Positions 52,565-62,083 of a stretch of DNA of 64,000 bases are shown one piece after another. The notes beneath the pieces were generated by a model. The model saw only the letters and a program-made list of their open reading frames with translations, searched no databases and was not told the origin of the DNA. Numbering within the stretch: position 1 is the stretch's first letter; each line of letters starts with the position of its first letter. This DNA is from Candidatus Treponema merdequi (lineage in GTDB: Bacteria > Spirochaetota > Spirochaetia > Treponematales > Treponemataceae): NCBI GenBank assembly GCA_018064525.1, contig JAGHVB010000001.1, positions 1 to 64,000 on the forward strand. Reading direction: 5' to 3'. The translations under genes and the position numbers were made by a program.

Positions 52565-54277
52565 TTATAAGTTGTTGAGTGACTTTGCAGAAATTGCCTG
52601 CAATTCATCGATTGTAATATTTGAAAAAATTTCTTTTACATACGAAATGCGTTTTGGTCCCATACTTAAATGGCGTATTCCCATTCCGGCGAGAACCATA
52701 ACACTGTCTGTTTTGCTTGCCATTTCACCGCAGACTGAAATTGGAATATTTTCTGCAGAAGCAGCTTCGATTGTCTTTTGAATGAGTCTTAAAACTGCAA
52801 GGTGAAATTCGTTATAGAGAGGAGCAACGCTGATATTTTCGCGGTCAACTCCGAGTGTATACTGTGTTAAGTCGTTTGTACCGATTGAGAAAAAGTCAGA
52901 GACTTTAGAGAGACAGTCTGCTGTGATTCCGGCGGCTGCTGTTTCGACCATTATTCCAATAGGGACATCTTTGTTAAACGGAATGTTTTCTGATTCAAGT
53001 TCTTCTCGAACCTGCCGCGCTATTTCTTTTGCTTTTAAAACCTGTTCAGAGCTTGTGATAAGAGGAAGCATGATTTTAAGATTTCCGAAAACACTTGCGC
53101 GGTATAAAGCGCGGAGCTGTGTTTTTAAAAGCTGCGGATATTGAAGTGTAAGACGGATAGCACGGAGACCCATCATCGGATTTTTTTCTTCTTCTGTATT
53201 TAAGTCGAGGGAAGAAATGATTTTATCGCCGCCTGCATCAAGTGTACGGATTACAACAGGCTTGTCTTTCATTATTTCGAGAACTGATCTGTAAGCTTCA
53301 AACTGTTCTTCTTCAGACATCGAACGGCCACGAACCTGAGTTTCAGAAGATTCTGACATGAATAAAAATTCAGTTCTGAAGAGTCCGATTCCGTCAGCTC
53401 CTTCTTCGAGTGCAAGTTTTGCTTCTTCCGGAGTTCCGATGTTTGCGTAGAGTTTGAATTTTGTTCCGTCTTTTGTGAGTGCCGGTTTATCTCTGAAAAG
53501 AAGAATTTTTTCTTTGTGCTGTTTTTCAGCTTCGATTTTTACTGTGTAGTCGTTGAGAGTTGTAGCATCCGGCGACTGAATGACTTCACCTGCAGTTCCA
53601 TCAACGATAAGACGTTCACCTGTGTGAACTTCTTTAGTAATTCTTTCAAGACCGAATACAGCCGGAATGTCATAGTTTCTGGCAAGAATTGCAACATGGC
53701 TTGAAATACCGCCTTCGATGAGTGCAAGACCTGCGATTTTTCTTTTTGAAAGGATGATTGTATCAGACGGATTCATTTCTTTTGCAACGATTACGGCTCC
53801 GTCCGGAACCTGTTCGATGTTGAATGGTCTGATTCCTAAAAGTTCATTTAATACACGCCCGAAAATGTCACAGATGTCCTGTGCGCGTTCCGTAAGATAA
53901 TCGTTTCCGGAATTTCTGAGGCGGCCTGCATATTCTTCTGTTTTGACATCGAGAATGTATTCGATGTTAAAAGGATTGTCTTCGATTTCGTCTTTTACTT
54001 CTTTAAGAAAAACAGGGTCGTCGAGCATGAGAAGGTAAGTTTCAAAAAGTTCACGCTGAATTTTATCCTGTTTTGATTCTGTGCTGAGCGATTCAAGCTG
54101 ATTCTGGATTTTCTGGGAAATTTTTGCCTTTGCTTTGACAAAACGCGTCCATTCTTTTTCTACGTCCTGTGACTTGATTGGAAATTGAGGAATTATTCGC
54201 TGTACTGGTTCTGGAATGACGAAAGCTTTTCCAGTATTGATTCCTGACGCGGCAGAAATACCCAAAAAGATATTCAT
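52565..54277 (-). CDS. ptsI: PTS enzyme I (phosphoenolpyruvate-protein phosphotransferase)
   Basis: This 570-residue protein has the phospho-His motif GGISSHVAILARNYDIP near 192, the PEP-binding region GLFRTEFLFM near 295, TLDAGGDK near 335 and the C-terminal VCGEMAS with the active Cys near 503. The ATG at 54277 gives the standard length; the frame stays open for ~100 codons upstream but that stretch overlaps the promoter. A consensus promoter places transcription start on the ATG, and no ribosome binding site exists. HPr is not adjacent. Confidence 0.92.
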   Translation of the reverse strand: MNIFLGISAASGINTGKAFVIPEPVQRIIPQFPIKSQDVEKEWTRFVKAKAKISQKIQNQLESLSTESKQDKIQRELFETYLLMLDDPVFLKEVKDEIEDNPFNIEYILDVKTEEYAGRLRNSGNDYLTERAQDICDIFGRVLNELLGIRPFNIEQVPDGAVIVAKEMNPSDTIILSKRKIAGLALIEGGISSHVAILARNYDIPAVFGLERITKEVHTGERLIVDGTAGEVIQSPDATTLNDYTVKIEAEKQHKEKILLFRDKPALTKDGTKFKLYANIGTPEEAKLALEEGADGIGLFRTEFLFMSESSETQVRGRSMSEEEQFEAYRSVLEIMKDKPVVIRTLDAGGDKIISSLDLNTEEEKNPMMGLRAIRLTLQYPQLLKTQLRALYRASVFGNLKIMLPLITSSEQVLKAKEIARQVREELESENIPFNKDVPIGIMVETAAAGITADCLSKVSDFFSIGTNDLTQYTLGVDRENISVAPLYNEFHLAVLRLIQKTIEAASAENIPISVCGEMASKTDSVMVLAGMGIRHLSMGPKRISYVKEIFSNITIDELQAISAKSLNNL

Positions 54278-54283
54278 TTTTCT

Positions 54284-54312
54284 ATTATATCGTTGCAAAT
54301 TAATGATGTCAA
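54284..54312 (-). promoter_or_regulatory. Consensus promoter giving a leaderless ptsI message
   Basis: On the minus strand TTGACA (54312-54307), a 17-bp spacer and TATAAT (54289-54284) are followed by only six bases before the ATG. Confidence 0.7.
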
Positions 54313-54378
54313 ACGACGCCAGTATTGAAGATGAAAGCTGCTGATGCCAAAAATCGCGGACCTGAAAATTCCACCTTA

Positions 54379-54407
54379 TTGCACCAAAAAAACTAAAAAT
54401 ATATAAT
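54379..54407 (+). promoter_or_regulatory. Promoter of the nucleoside-receptor lipoprotein
   Basis: TTGCAC, a 17-bp spacer and TATAAT precede AAGGAG and the ATG at 54435. Confidence 0.7.
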
Positions 54408-54434
54408 AATCTTACTTTTAATAAGGAGATGACA

Positions 54435-55577
54435 ATGAAAAAATTTATTTCAATTGTTGCAGCTGTAGCTTTGGCTTCAGTTTCATTCATGTCTTGCGGT
54501 AAAAAAGAAGCCGCATCAAATAACAAAGTAAGCATCGCTATGATTACAGACTCTGGTGATATTACAGACCAGTCCTTCAACCAGACAACTTATGAAGCAT
54601 GTAAAAATTACGCAGATGCTAGCAAACTTGATTTCAAGTATTACAAACCATCTGGAGATTCAACAGAAGCTCGTGTTGCATCAATCGATGCTGCTATCCA
54701 GGACGGATACAATGTAGTCGTAATGCCTGGTTTCCTGTTCGCAGAACCATTTGTAAAAGTTGTAGATGACAACTCGGATATCACATTCATCGCACTTGAT
54801 GTAAGTGAATGGGACGTTATGTCAGCTGCAGAAGCTATGGGTAAAAAAGACTGGAAGATTCCTGCTAACGCATTCTGTGCAGTTTATGCAGAAGAGCTTC
54901 CTGGTTTCTTTGCAGGTTATGCTGCAGTAAAAGAAGGTTATAAACACCTCGGATTCCTTGGTGGAATGGCTGTTCCAGCTGTTATCCGCTACGGATTCGG
55001 ATTTGTTCAGGGTTGTAACAAAGCTGCTGAAGAAATGGGAATTGCTAAAGATATCACAGTTGAATATGTTTACGGCGGACAGTTCTATGGCGATCAGACA
55101 ATTACAGCTGCTATGGACGGATGGTATCAGTCACGCGGTGTAGAAGTTGTATTTGCCTGCGGTGGTGGAATCTGGACTTCTGCTTGTGAAGCTGCTGCTA
55201 AGACAAACGGAAAAGTTATCGGTGTAGACGTTGACCAGACAGCTCTTATCAACAAATATGGTGAAGGAATGTGTGTAACATCTGCTATGAAAGGTCTTGG
55301 AGCAACTGTAAAAGCTTGTCTTAAAGCTGCTCAGAACGGAACATTTGCTTCTGAATATGGTGCAAAAGTTTCTTCACTCGGACTCGTTTCTGGAACAGAT
55401 ATGGATCAGAACTTCGTAGCTCTTCCTACAGATACTTGGACAATGAAAAACTTTACAGCTGATCAGTACAGAAAACTTGTTGGAGATGTATTTGACGGAA
55501 AAATCAAAGTTTCAAATGACATTTCTGCAACTCCATCTGTAACAATCACATTGAATCAGTACGCTAATATCAAATAG
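54435..55577 (+). CDS. BMP-family purine-nucleoside receptor lipoprotein (TmpC/PnrA-like)
   Basis: This 380-residue lipoprotein (lipobox FMSC) is a periplasmic-binding-protein-like receptor. It has IAMITDSGDITDQSFNQTTYE at the entry of the mature domain and GFLGGMAVPAVIRYGFGFVQG in the middle, characteristic of the BMP/Med family to which treponemal TmpC (PnrA) belongs. It captures purine nucleosides for the ABC importer encoded at 56670-60315. The ATG at 54435 is preferred over one six bases earlier by spacing from AAGGAG. A terminator follows, so it is transcribed alone. Confidence 0.9.
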   Translation: MKKFISIVAAVALASVSFMSCGKKEAASNNKVSIAMITDSGDITDQSFNQTTYEACKNYADASKLDFKYYKPSGDSTEARVASIDAAIQDGYNVVVMPGFLFAEPFVKVVDDNSDITFIALDVSEWDVMSAAEAMGKKDWKIPANAFCAVYAEELPGFFAGYAAVKEGYKHLGFLGGMAVPAVIRYGFGFVQGCNKAAEEMGIAKDITVEYVYGGQFYGDQTITAAMDGWYQSRGVEVVFACGGGIWTSACEAAAKTNGKVIGVDVDQTALINKYGEGMCVTSAMKGLGATVKACLKAAQNGTFASEYGAKVSSLGLVSGTDMDQNFVALPTDTWTMKNFTADQYRKLVGDVFDGKIKVSNDISATPSVTITLNQYANIK

Positions 55578-55608
55578 TTAAAATAAATCATAACGATTTG
55601 AAATTTGA

Positions 55609-55643
55609 AAACCTGCTTTCGTTTTTGGAAGCAGGTTTTTTAT
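55609..55643 (+). terminator. Terminator after the nucleoside receptor
   Basis: AACCTGCTT pairs with AAGCAGGTT and is followed by a T run. Confidence 0.85.
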
Positions 55644-55677
55644 TTATCAATCAGTCCTTTATAAATGAAAAATTGTT

Positions 55678-56610
55678 TTAAGATAATTCCACTTCTCCGA
55701 AAAACTTATCAAGAATAATTTCCGGTTTGTAAGAAAGTTTTGCGTGACGAAGACCTTCAACTCCCATATCTTCTTCACGGTTGATGTAAAGATACGAAAG
55801 ATTTTCTTTTGCAAAAAAATTGTTTATTGCAGCGTATCCTCCGTTTTCTGCAACACTTGAAAGAACTTTTTCAAAATGGATGTCGAGCGTATTGCTGCCG
55901 GCAGGAGAAGCAAGACAGAATGCGGAAGGCTTTTCATCAATGTAAATTACTGCGCCGGTAATGTCAAAAACTTCTGTGTTTTCGAGAGCTTCTTTTATAC
56001 TTTCTTTTTCAAGGTTTAGAGATTTTTCGTCAAATGCTTTTTCAACATCACTGCTTCTTTCGTTAAACCATTCGTCTTCAATCTGAAGAATGTCAGAAGC
56101 GATGTTTTCTTTCGGATATAATTTGAATGAAAATCTGTTTTCGTATTCGCGTAAAAATTTTGAAACATGGTTTTTCTTTTTGTGAAGAATTTTGCCTGAA
56201 AGGGACGCAAGGTTCTGTGAAAGATAAATATAGTCGGAATCGTTTCTTGTTGTGTTCCAGTTGATTTTGTATGAAGAAAAGTTTTCTGCAAAACATCTGT
56301 CGAGTGCATTTTTCTGTTCCATTGTGCAGAGACAGAAACGGAGCGGATTTTTATCTGAATGATTTTTGATTAAATCTGAAACTGCGTTTTTTAAGTAATC
56401 GTCCGGGGCGTTGTTAAGTGGAACTGGAAAAGCATAACCCAGACGGTTTTCTCTGCCATTATATTTTCTTATAAGACAGCTGTTTTTAATTGAAATTTCT
56501 GTGTGGTATTTTGGTGCCAGAAGAAAGATGTTTGCAAGTGCTGAATCGCTTGCCATAAGATTTTTTGAATTAAGATTTGATTTTAAGTAAACAAAATCAG
56601 AAATAATCAT
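55678..56610 (-). CDS. DUF2156 (phosphatidylglycerol lysyltransferase C-domain-like) protein
   Basis: This 310-residue protein resembles the GNAT-like domain of aminoacyl-phosphatidylglycerol synthases found alone in many anaerobes. The end motif LYINREEDMGVEGLRHAKLSYKPE is diagnostic, and HKKKNHVSKFLREY near 145 matches the middle of the family. There are no membrane helices, so lipid lysinylation is unlikely without a partner. The acceptor is unknown. It is divergent from the nucleoside ABC operon. Confidence 0.8.
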   Translation of the reverse strand: MIISDFVYLKSNLNSKNLMASDSALANIFLLAPKYHTEISIKNSCLIRKYNGRENRLGYAFPVPLNNAPDDYLKNAVSDLIKNHSDKNPLRFCLCTMEQKNALDRCFAENFSSYKINWNTTRNDSDYIYLSQNLASLSGKILHKKKNHVSKFLREYENRFSFKLYPKENIASDILQIEDEWFNERSSDVEKAFDEKSLNLEKESIKEALENTEVFDITGAVIYIDEKPSAFCLASPAGSNTLDIHFEKVLSSVAENGGYAAINNFFAKENLSYLYINREEDMGVEGLRHAKLSYKPEIILDKFFGEVELS

Positions 56611-56648
56611 ATTTTAAAGATAATATTATGTTGTTAGAATTTCAAGAA

Positions 56649-56662
56649 AAATGTGGTATAAT
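56649..56662 (+). promoter_or_regulatory. Extended -10 promoter at a leaderless start
   Basis: TGGTATAAT (-10 at 56657-56662) lies seven bases before the ATG at 56670. An upstream in-frame ATG at 56628 would run through this promoter and has no ribosome binding site. Confidence 0.55.
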
Positions 56663-56669
56663 ATTAGTT

Positions 56670-58214
56670 ATGAGTAATGATTATATTATTGAAATGCTTC
56701 ATATCACAAAAAGATTCCCTGGAATTATTGCGAATGATGATATTTCGATTCAGTTGAAGAAAGGTGAGATTCATGCGCTTTTAGGTGAAAATGGTGCAGG
56801 AAAATCAACTTTGATGAGTGTTTTATTCGGTCTTTATCAGCCAGAAGAGGGTGAAATCAGAAAGAACGGACAAACAGTAAAGATTAATAATCCGAATGAT
56901 GCAACTGCGCTTCATATCGGAATGGTTCATCAGCATTTTAAGCTTGTTGAAGTATTTTCTGTTCTTGATAACATCATTCTTGGTTCAGAAACTGTAAAGA
57001 ACGGATTTGTGGACAGAAAAAGTGCGCGTAAAAAAATCGTAGAATTAAGTGAACGCTACGGTCTTGCAGTTGATCCTGATGCGCTTATCTGTGATATTAC
57101 AGTCGGAATGCAGCAGCGCGTTGAAATTTTGAAGATGCTTTACCGCGAAAATGAGATTTTGATTTTTGATGAACCGACAGCAGTTTTGACTCCGCAGGAA
57201 ATTACAGAACTTTTACAGATTATGAAAAATCTTGCAGCCGAAGGAAAATCAATACTGTTTATCACTCATAAATTAAATGAAATCATGGCAGTTTCAAACA
57301 GATGTTCTGTTTTACGAAAAGGCAAGTACATTGGAACAGTAAATATTGCAGATACTACAAAAGAAGAATTGAGCCGCATGATGGTAGGACGCGATATTGA
57401 ATTTACTGTTGAAAAGAAAGAGTGCAAGCCTGGAAAAACAGTTCTTAAAATTGAAAATATGAATACGCCGAGTCTTCTGCACGGAGATAAACTCGGTGTA
57501 AAAGATGTCAGCTTTGAAGTTCACGAAGGAGAAATCGTAAGTATTGCCGGAATCGATGGAAACGGCCAGTCAGAATTTATTCAGGGACTCACAGGTCTTA
57601 TGAAACTTGTTCCATCTCATACGGGAAAGACAACAAAGATTACTCTTGACGGTCTTGATATTACAAATAAATCAATCCGCGAAAAAACTGTTGCAGGAAT
57701 TTCTCACATTCCGGAAGACAGACATAAGCATGGACTTGTTCTTGATTATTCACTTGAAAAAAATATGGTTCTCGAACGATACTGGCAGCCGAAGTTTCAG
57801 AAAAACGGTTTTATCAGACAGGATAAAGTTACTGAATATTCAGACCGCCTTATTGCACAGTATGATGTCCGCTCCGGCGAAGGAAGTAAAACACCTGCAC
57901 GTTCGATGTCAGGCGGAAACCAGCAGAAAGCAATCATCGCACGCGAAATAGATAAAGAACATAAACTTTTGATTGCAGTTCAGCCGACCCGCGGACTTGA
58001 TGTCGGAGCAATCGAATATATTCATAAACAGATTATTGCTGACCGTGACAACGGAAAAGCAGTTTTACTTGTGTCGTATGAAATTGATGAAGTAATGCAG
58101 CTTTCAGACAGAATCATCGTAATGTATGAAGGCGAAATTGTCGGTGAACTTGATCCGAAAAAGACAAATGTTCAGGAACTTGGTCTTTATATGGCCGGTG
58201 CTAAGAGAGGTTGA
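56670..58214 (+). CDS. Nucleoside ABC importer, duplicated ATPase
   Basis: This ~514-residue ATPase has two ABC halves like RbsA/YufO. The first half is canonical (Walker A GENGAGKST near 42; IFDEPTAVLTPQE). The second has a degenerate Walker A (GIDGNGQSEF) but an intact signature SGGNQQKAIIARE near 422, the usual asymmetry in this subfamily. With the two permeases that follow and the upstream BMP lipoprotein it forms a purine-nucleoside importer. The start at 56670 is preferred because a promoter lies immediately before it. Confidence 0.9.
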   Translation: MSNDYIIEMLHITKRFPGIIANDDISIQLKKGEIHALLGENGAGKSTLMSVLFGLYQPEEGEIRKNGQTVKINNPNDATALHIGMVHQHFKLVEVFSVLDNIILGSETVKNGFVDRKSARKKIVELSERYGLAVDPDALICDITVGMQQRVEILKMLYRENEILIFDEPTAVLTPQEITELLQIMKNLAAEGKSILFITHKLNEIMAVSNRCSVLRKGKYIGTVNIADTTKEELSRMMVGRDIEFTVEKKECKPGKTVLKIENMNTPSLLHGDKLGVKDVSFEVHEGEIVSIAGIDGNGQSEFIQGLTGLMKLVPSHTGKTTKITLDGLDITNKSIREKTVAGISHIPEDRHKHGLVLDYSLEKNMVLERYWQPKFQKNGFIRQDKVTEYSDRLIAQYDVRSGEGSKTPARSMSGGNQQKAIIAREIDKEHKLLIAVQPTRGLDVGAIEYIHKQIIADRDNGKAVLLVSYEIDEVMQLSDRIIVMYEGEIVGELDPKKTNVQELGLYMAGAKRG

Positions 58215-58219
58215 GTTTT

Positions 58220-59377
58220 ATGAAAAAGTTTTTTGAATCACTTAAAAATAAATGGATTGAGTTTTATCACTCAGACAGTTTTAAATCGATTGCCGCAGCC
58301 GTAATCTGTGCCGTAATCGGAATCCTTGTCGGCTATGTCATTCTTCTCTGTATTAACGCAGAACATGCGACTAAAGCAATTACAACAATTCTGAAAAACT
58401 TCATGTTCTATAACCGCCCGGTTAAGAGACTTGAATATTTTGCAAGTACGCTTGTTAAATCAGTTCCGCTTATTCTCTGCGGACTTTCTGTTCTGTTTGC
58501 ATACAAAGCAGGTTTGTTTAACATCGGTGTCGGCGGACAGTATTGTGTTGCAATTGGAATTTCGTTGTGGTGTGCACTTGCATGGCACATGCCGTGGTGG
58601 CTTTGTGTTATTTGTGCAACTGTTGTTTCTGCATTGTGGGGTGCGATAGTTGGAATTTTCAAAGCCTTCTTCAATGTAAATGAAGTAATCGCGTGCATCA
58701 TGCTTAACTGGATTGGATTGTATTTTGTAAACATTCTGATGGCAAACGAAACTGTAATGAATCTTACTCAGTCAGAAACTTTTAAAATCAGAAATGTTTC
58801 ACCGTCATCAATGATTCCGACGCTCGGACTTGATAAACTGTTTCACAACAGCTACATGTCGATTGCAATCATCATAACTGTTGTGATTGCAATAGCTCTT
58901 GTAATAATTCTTGATAAAACTACCTTCGGTTATGAACTTAAGGCAACAGGTTTGAACAAGAATGCAGCAAAATATGCCGGAATGAAAGAGAAACTGAATA
59001 TCATTCTGACAATGGCAATTGCAGGAGCGCTTGCAGGTCTTGCAGCGAGCCTGTATTACCTTACTGACATTCAGCAGTGGAAGACAGCAGCTTCAGTTCC
59101 TGCAATGGGCTTTAATGGAATTGCAGTTGCATTCCTCGGCGGATTAAATCCAATCGGTGTAATTTTTGCAGGTTATTTTATTCAGCATATTACACTCGGC
59201 GGAAGTCTTCTTGATATGAGATATTTCAATCCGCAGATTGCAGATTTGATTTCTGCAGTAATCATTTATGCATGTGCGTTTGTTCTGTTCATCAAGGAAA
59301 TTATGAACAAAAAAATGAAGCAGAATAAAAAATCGAAAACGGTTCTGGAAAATTCCAGCAATAAAGGAGGCAACTGA
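58220..59377 (+). CDS. Nucleoside ABC importer permease 1
   Basis: This ~385-residue permease of the BPD-transp-2 type has about ten helices and a cytoplasmic start of ~25 residues. YKAGLFNIGVGGQY near 95 is the family signature, with GLNKNAAKYAGM as the coupling region. The ATG at 58220 follows AGAGAGG at normal spacing; an in-frame TTG nine bases earlier overlaps the ATPase stop. It ends by overlapping the next gene by one base. Confidence 0.88.
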   Translation: MKKFFESLKNKWIEFYHSDSFKSIAAAVICAVIGILVGYVILLCINAEHATKAITTILKNFMFYNRPVKRLEYFASTLVKSVPLILCGLSVLFAYKAGLFNIGVGGQYCVAIGISLWCALAWHMPWWLCVICATVVSALWGAIVGIFKAFFNVNEVIACIMLNWIGLYFVNILMANETVMNLTQSETFKIRNVSPSSMIPTLGLDKLFHNSYMSIAIIITVVIAIALVIILDKTTFGYELKATGLNKNAAKYAGMKEKLNIILTMAIAGALAGLAASLYYLTDIQQWKTAASVPAMGFNGIAVAFLGGLNPIGVIFAGYFIQHITLGGSLLDMRYFNPQIADLISAVIIYACAFVLFIKEIMNKKMKQNKKSKTVLENSSNKGGN

Positions 59378-60315
59378 TGTTATTGATTCAATATACTTTA
59401 ATTTATGCGTCTGTTTTGATTTTTGTTGCACTCGGCGGAATGTTTTCTGAACGCAGTGGTGTAATCAATATTGGTCTTGAAGGAATTATGGTAATGGGTG
59501 CATTGGGTGGTGCGCTTGCATTGTTCTGGATTCCTGCTGGAACTCATCCTGTGATGATTGTTATTTTTACAATTTTAATGTCCTGTATTTTTGGAATGGT
59601 ATTCTCTCTGTTCCTTGCAGTTGCTGCAATCAATTTTAAAGCAGACCAGACTCTTGTAGGAACTGCAATGAATATGCTTGCAACAGCTGCGGCAACAGTT
59701 TGTGTAAGATCATATAATGCAGCAATGTCAGAAGGAAACAATGTTTCTGCAATTATTGAATACATTGAAAACAGAAAAGCTCTTGTTTTCAAAATCGGAA
59801 ATATGGAAGTAACTGTCTTTACTGTTCTGACAATTGTTCTTCTTGCAGTTTCATTTATCGTTCTTTATAAGACTCGTTTTGGAATGCGTCTTATGGCTTG
59901 TGGTGAACATCCTCAGGCTGCAGACAGCGTTGGAATTAATGTATTTAAAATGCGTTATGCAGGCGTTTTGATTTCTGGTGCGCTTGGCGGAATTGGTGGA
60001 ATTATTTACATTACTTCTGCAAACTCGCAGTGGGACTTTATGTATGGAGTTGCCGGTGCCGGATTCTTAGCACTGGCTGTAATGATTTTCGGTCAGTGGA
60101 AACCGGTAAGAATTGCGCTTTCTGCAATTCTGTTTGGTTTTTTCAGAGCGATTGCAGATGCTTACATCGGATTTGATGTTCTTGTTAAACTTGTTCCAGG
60201 TGAAACATACAAAATGCTTCCGTATATCATTTCGCTTGTTGTTCTTGCATTGACTTCAAAATCTTCTAAAGCTCCAAAAGCAGAAGGAATTCCTTACGAT
60301 AAAGGCAGCAGATAG
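59377..60315 (+). CDS. Nucleoside ABC importer permease 2
   Basis: This 312-residue paralogous permease has about nine helices. It shows the signature FSERSGVINIGLEGIMVMGA near residue 25 and the coupling motif ACGEHPQAADSVGI near 177. AGGAGG and a TGATG stop-start overlap indicate translational coupling with permease 1. The two permeases should form a heterodimer. Confidence 0.9.
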   Translation: MLLIQYTLIYASVLIFVALGGMFSERSGVINIGLEGIMVMGALGGALALFWIPAGTHPVMIVIFTILMSCIFGMVFSLFLAVAAINFKADQTLVGTAMNMLATAAATVCVRSYNAAMSEGNNVSAIIEYIENRKALVFKIGNMEVTVFTVLTIVLLAVSFIVLYKTRFGMRLMACGEHPQAADSVGINVFKMRYAGVLISGALGGIGGIIYITSANSQWDFMYGVAGAGFLALAVMIFGQWKPVRIALSAILFGFFRAIADAYIGFDVLVKLVPGETYKMLPYIISLVVLALTSKSSKAPKAEGIPYDKGSR

Positions 60316-60339
60316 AATTTATAACAGGAAAACTTAAGT

Positions 60340-61221
60340 ATGTATGATCTTGTTCAGACAGGGAAAAACAGTTTTTATATGGCGTGTCCTGCCAGAGTTG
60401 GAATTGTAAAAATCAGTGACAGCGATGTTGTGCTCATTGATTCTGGCAGTGATAAGGATGCTGCAAAAAAAGTAAAAAAGATTCTGGACGAACAGAACTG
60501 GAATCTTAAAGCAATTTTCAATACACATTCTCACGCTGATCATACCGGCGGAAATCAATATCTGCAGAATCTGACGGGATGTAAAATCTATGCACCCGGA
60601 ATTGATGCGTCAGTTGCAGAGAATACAATACTTGAGCCTGTTATGCTTTACGGAGGTTTTCCGATGAGTGACCTCCGCTCAAAATTTCTTTATGCAAAAG
60701 AAGCCGATGTTGAAAAACTTACTCCGGAAGTTTTGCCAGCTGGAATGGAAATGATAAAACTGCCGGGTCACAGTTATGACATGGTTGGTTTCAGAACTTC
60801 AGATAATGTCGTATATCTTGCAGACAGTCTTTCAAGTGAAGATATATTAAATAAATATCACATCATTTTTATGTATGACGTAAAAGAATATTTAAATACA
60901 CTTGAAATGATAAAGACAATGAAAGCAGAATGTTTTGTTCCGGCGCATGTTGCTCACACAGATGATATAGCTCCGCTTGCACAGAAAAACATTGATAAAA
61001 CTTATGAAGTCATTGAAAAAATAAAATCGTTTTTACAAGTTCCACTTACTTTTGAAAACCTTCTTGCAAAAATTTTTACAGATTATAATCTTGTAATGAA
61101 TGCATCACAGCATGTGCTTGTCGGAAGCACTGTGCGTTCAATTTTAAGTTATCTTAAAGATGAAGGTCAGATAGAATTTTATTTTGAAAATAATCTGATG
61201 ATGTGGAAAAAATCAAATTAA
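60340..61221 (+). CDS. Metallo-beta-lactamase-fold hydrolase
   Basis: This 293-residue hydrolase has the metal-binding motif NTHSHADHTGG near residue 64, further ligands in LPGHSYDMVGF near 143 and VYLADS near 158, and a late His in VPAHVAHTDD near 203. An extra C-terminal helical domain (~residues 225-293) resembles a winged-helix or substrate cap. The family includes glyoxalase-II-like and nucleic-acid enzymes; the substrate is unknown. It follows the permease genes by 24 bases with its own AGGA. Confidence 0.85.
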   Translation: MYDLVQTGKNSFYMACPARVGIVKISDSDVVLIDSGSDKDAAKKVKKILDEQNWNLKAIFNTHSHADHTGGNQYLQNLTGCKIYAPGIDASVAENTILEPVMLYGGFPMSDLRSKFLYAKEADVEKLTPEVLPAGMEMIKLPGHSYDMVGFRTSDNVVYLADSLSSEDILNKYHIIFMYDVKEYLNTLEMIKTMKAECFVPAHVAHTDDIAPLAQKNIDKTYEVIEKIKSFLQVPLTFENLLAKIFTDYNLVMNASQHVLVGSTVRSILSYLKDEGQIEFYFENNLMMWKKSN

Positions 61222-61281
61222 AAAGTTCGAAGTTTGAATAAATTGAAGCAATTAAATTTTTAATATAAGGAGTGTGTTTGT

Positions 61282-61686
61282 ATGAAGAAAAAAATTTTAT
61301 TTGCGGTATTGATTTTTGGTTTGAGCTTATTGCTGGCTTGTTGTTCTGAAGATTTTGAATATTCAAGCTTTAAAGTGGAGACGGGAGAAATTCCGGTATC
61401 TGTTTATAACGAAGCACTTAAAATGAAAGATGAAAGTGATCCGTTCTTTCAAGATTCTTCAATTCGAGATTTTTTAAAGAAGCATCCTGAAAATAAAAAT
61501 TATAAGACATATAAAACTTCAACAATTGGAATAAGCACATTTCTTAAAGAGTGCAAAATTGCGCCAGATAAGATATTTGTATATTTGAAATTAATTCAGA
61601 TTGGCGGCGACTTTATTGAATACATTAATCATGAATATGACGAAGATATAAAAGTCTGGCTGTATGTAGAGCCTGTCAAATCTTAA
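61282..61686 (+). CDS. Small lipoprotein of unknown function
   Basis: This 134-residue protein has a lipoprotein signal (lipobox LLLAC, followed by a second Cys) and a mature part of about 115 acidic and Lys-rich residues without recognisable motifs. AAGGAG precedes the ATG. The ArsC-like gene starts nine bases after its stop, on the same strand. Confidence 0.7.
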   Translation: MKKKILFAVLIFGLSLLLACCSEDFEYSSFKVETGEIPVSVYNEALKMKDESDPFFQDSSIRDFLKKHPENKNYKTYKTSTIGISTFLKECKIAPDKIFVYLKLIQIGGDFIEYINHEYDEDIKVWLYVEPVKS

Positions 61687-61695
61687 GGAATAAAA

Positions 61696-62055
61696 ATGGT
61701 ACAGATTTTTGGAACGTTAAAAAACTTTGATGTAAAGACTGCACAGCGCTGGTTCAGTGAACGCCGCATTTCAGTTCAGTTTGTAGATTTAAAAGAAAAA
61801 GAAATGAGTGAAGGCGAGTTTGATTCTGTTGTATCAGCTTTGGCAAAACAATATGGCAGCCGAAGAGATGCAGTTGAAGAATTGATTGATAAAAAATCAA
61901 AAGAATACAGTTCGATTGCATATCTTGACGACAGCGAAATTGAATCAAAGCTTTTTGAAAATCAGCTTAAACTTATGAAGCAGCCCGTCTGCCGCAACGG
62001 AAAAACAGAAGCGACAGTCGGATTGCAGCAGAAAATCTGGGAAGGCTGGAAATAA
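61696..62055 (+). CDS. ArsC/Spx-family thioredoxin-fold protein without the catalytic Cys
   Basis: This 119-residue protein matches the ArsC/YffB/Spx family: IFGTLKNFDVKTAQRWFSER at the N-terminus, VDLKEKEMSEGEF in the middle and QPVCRNGKTEATVGL near the C-terminus, the family's RP(I/L) loop. The usual Cys before F-D-x-K is Asn, so it cannot be an arsenate reductase of the normal type. It may be a regulator or a structural relative. Confidence 0.8.
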   Translation: MVQIFGTLKNFDVKTAQRWFSERRISVQFVDLKEKEMSEGEFDSVVSALAKQYGSRRDAVEELIDKKSKEYSSIAYLDDSEIESKLFENQLKLMKQPVCRNGKTEATVGLQQKIWEGWK

Positions 62056-62083
62056 AGGCAGAATTATCAAGTGATGAAATTAA

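Noticed and set aside
52565-54580. Longer ptsI starting at 54580
   Set aside because: The extra ~100 residues are not part of enzyme I and span the promoter of ptsI and that of the divergent receptor gene. The ATG at 54277 gives the family N-terminus.
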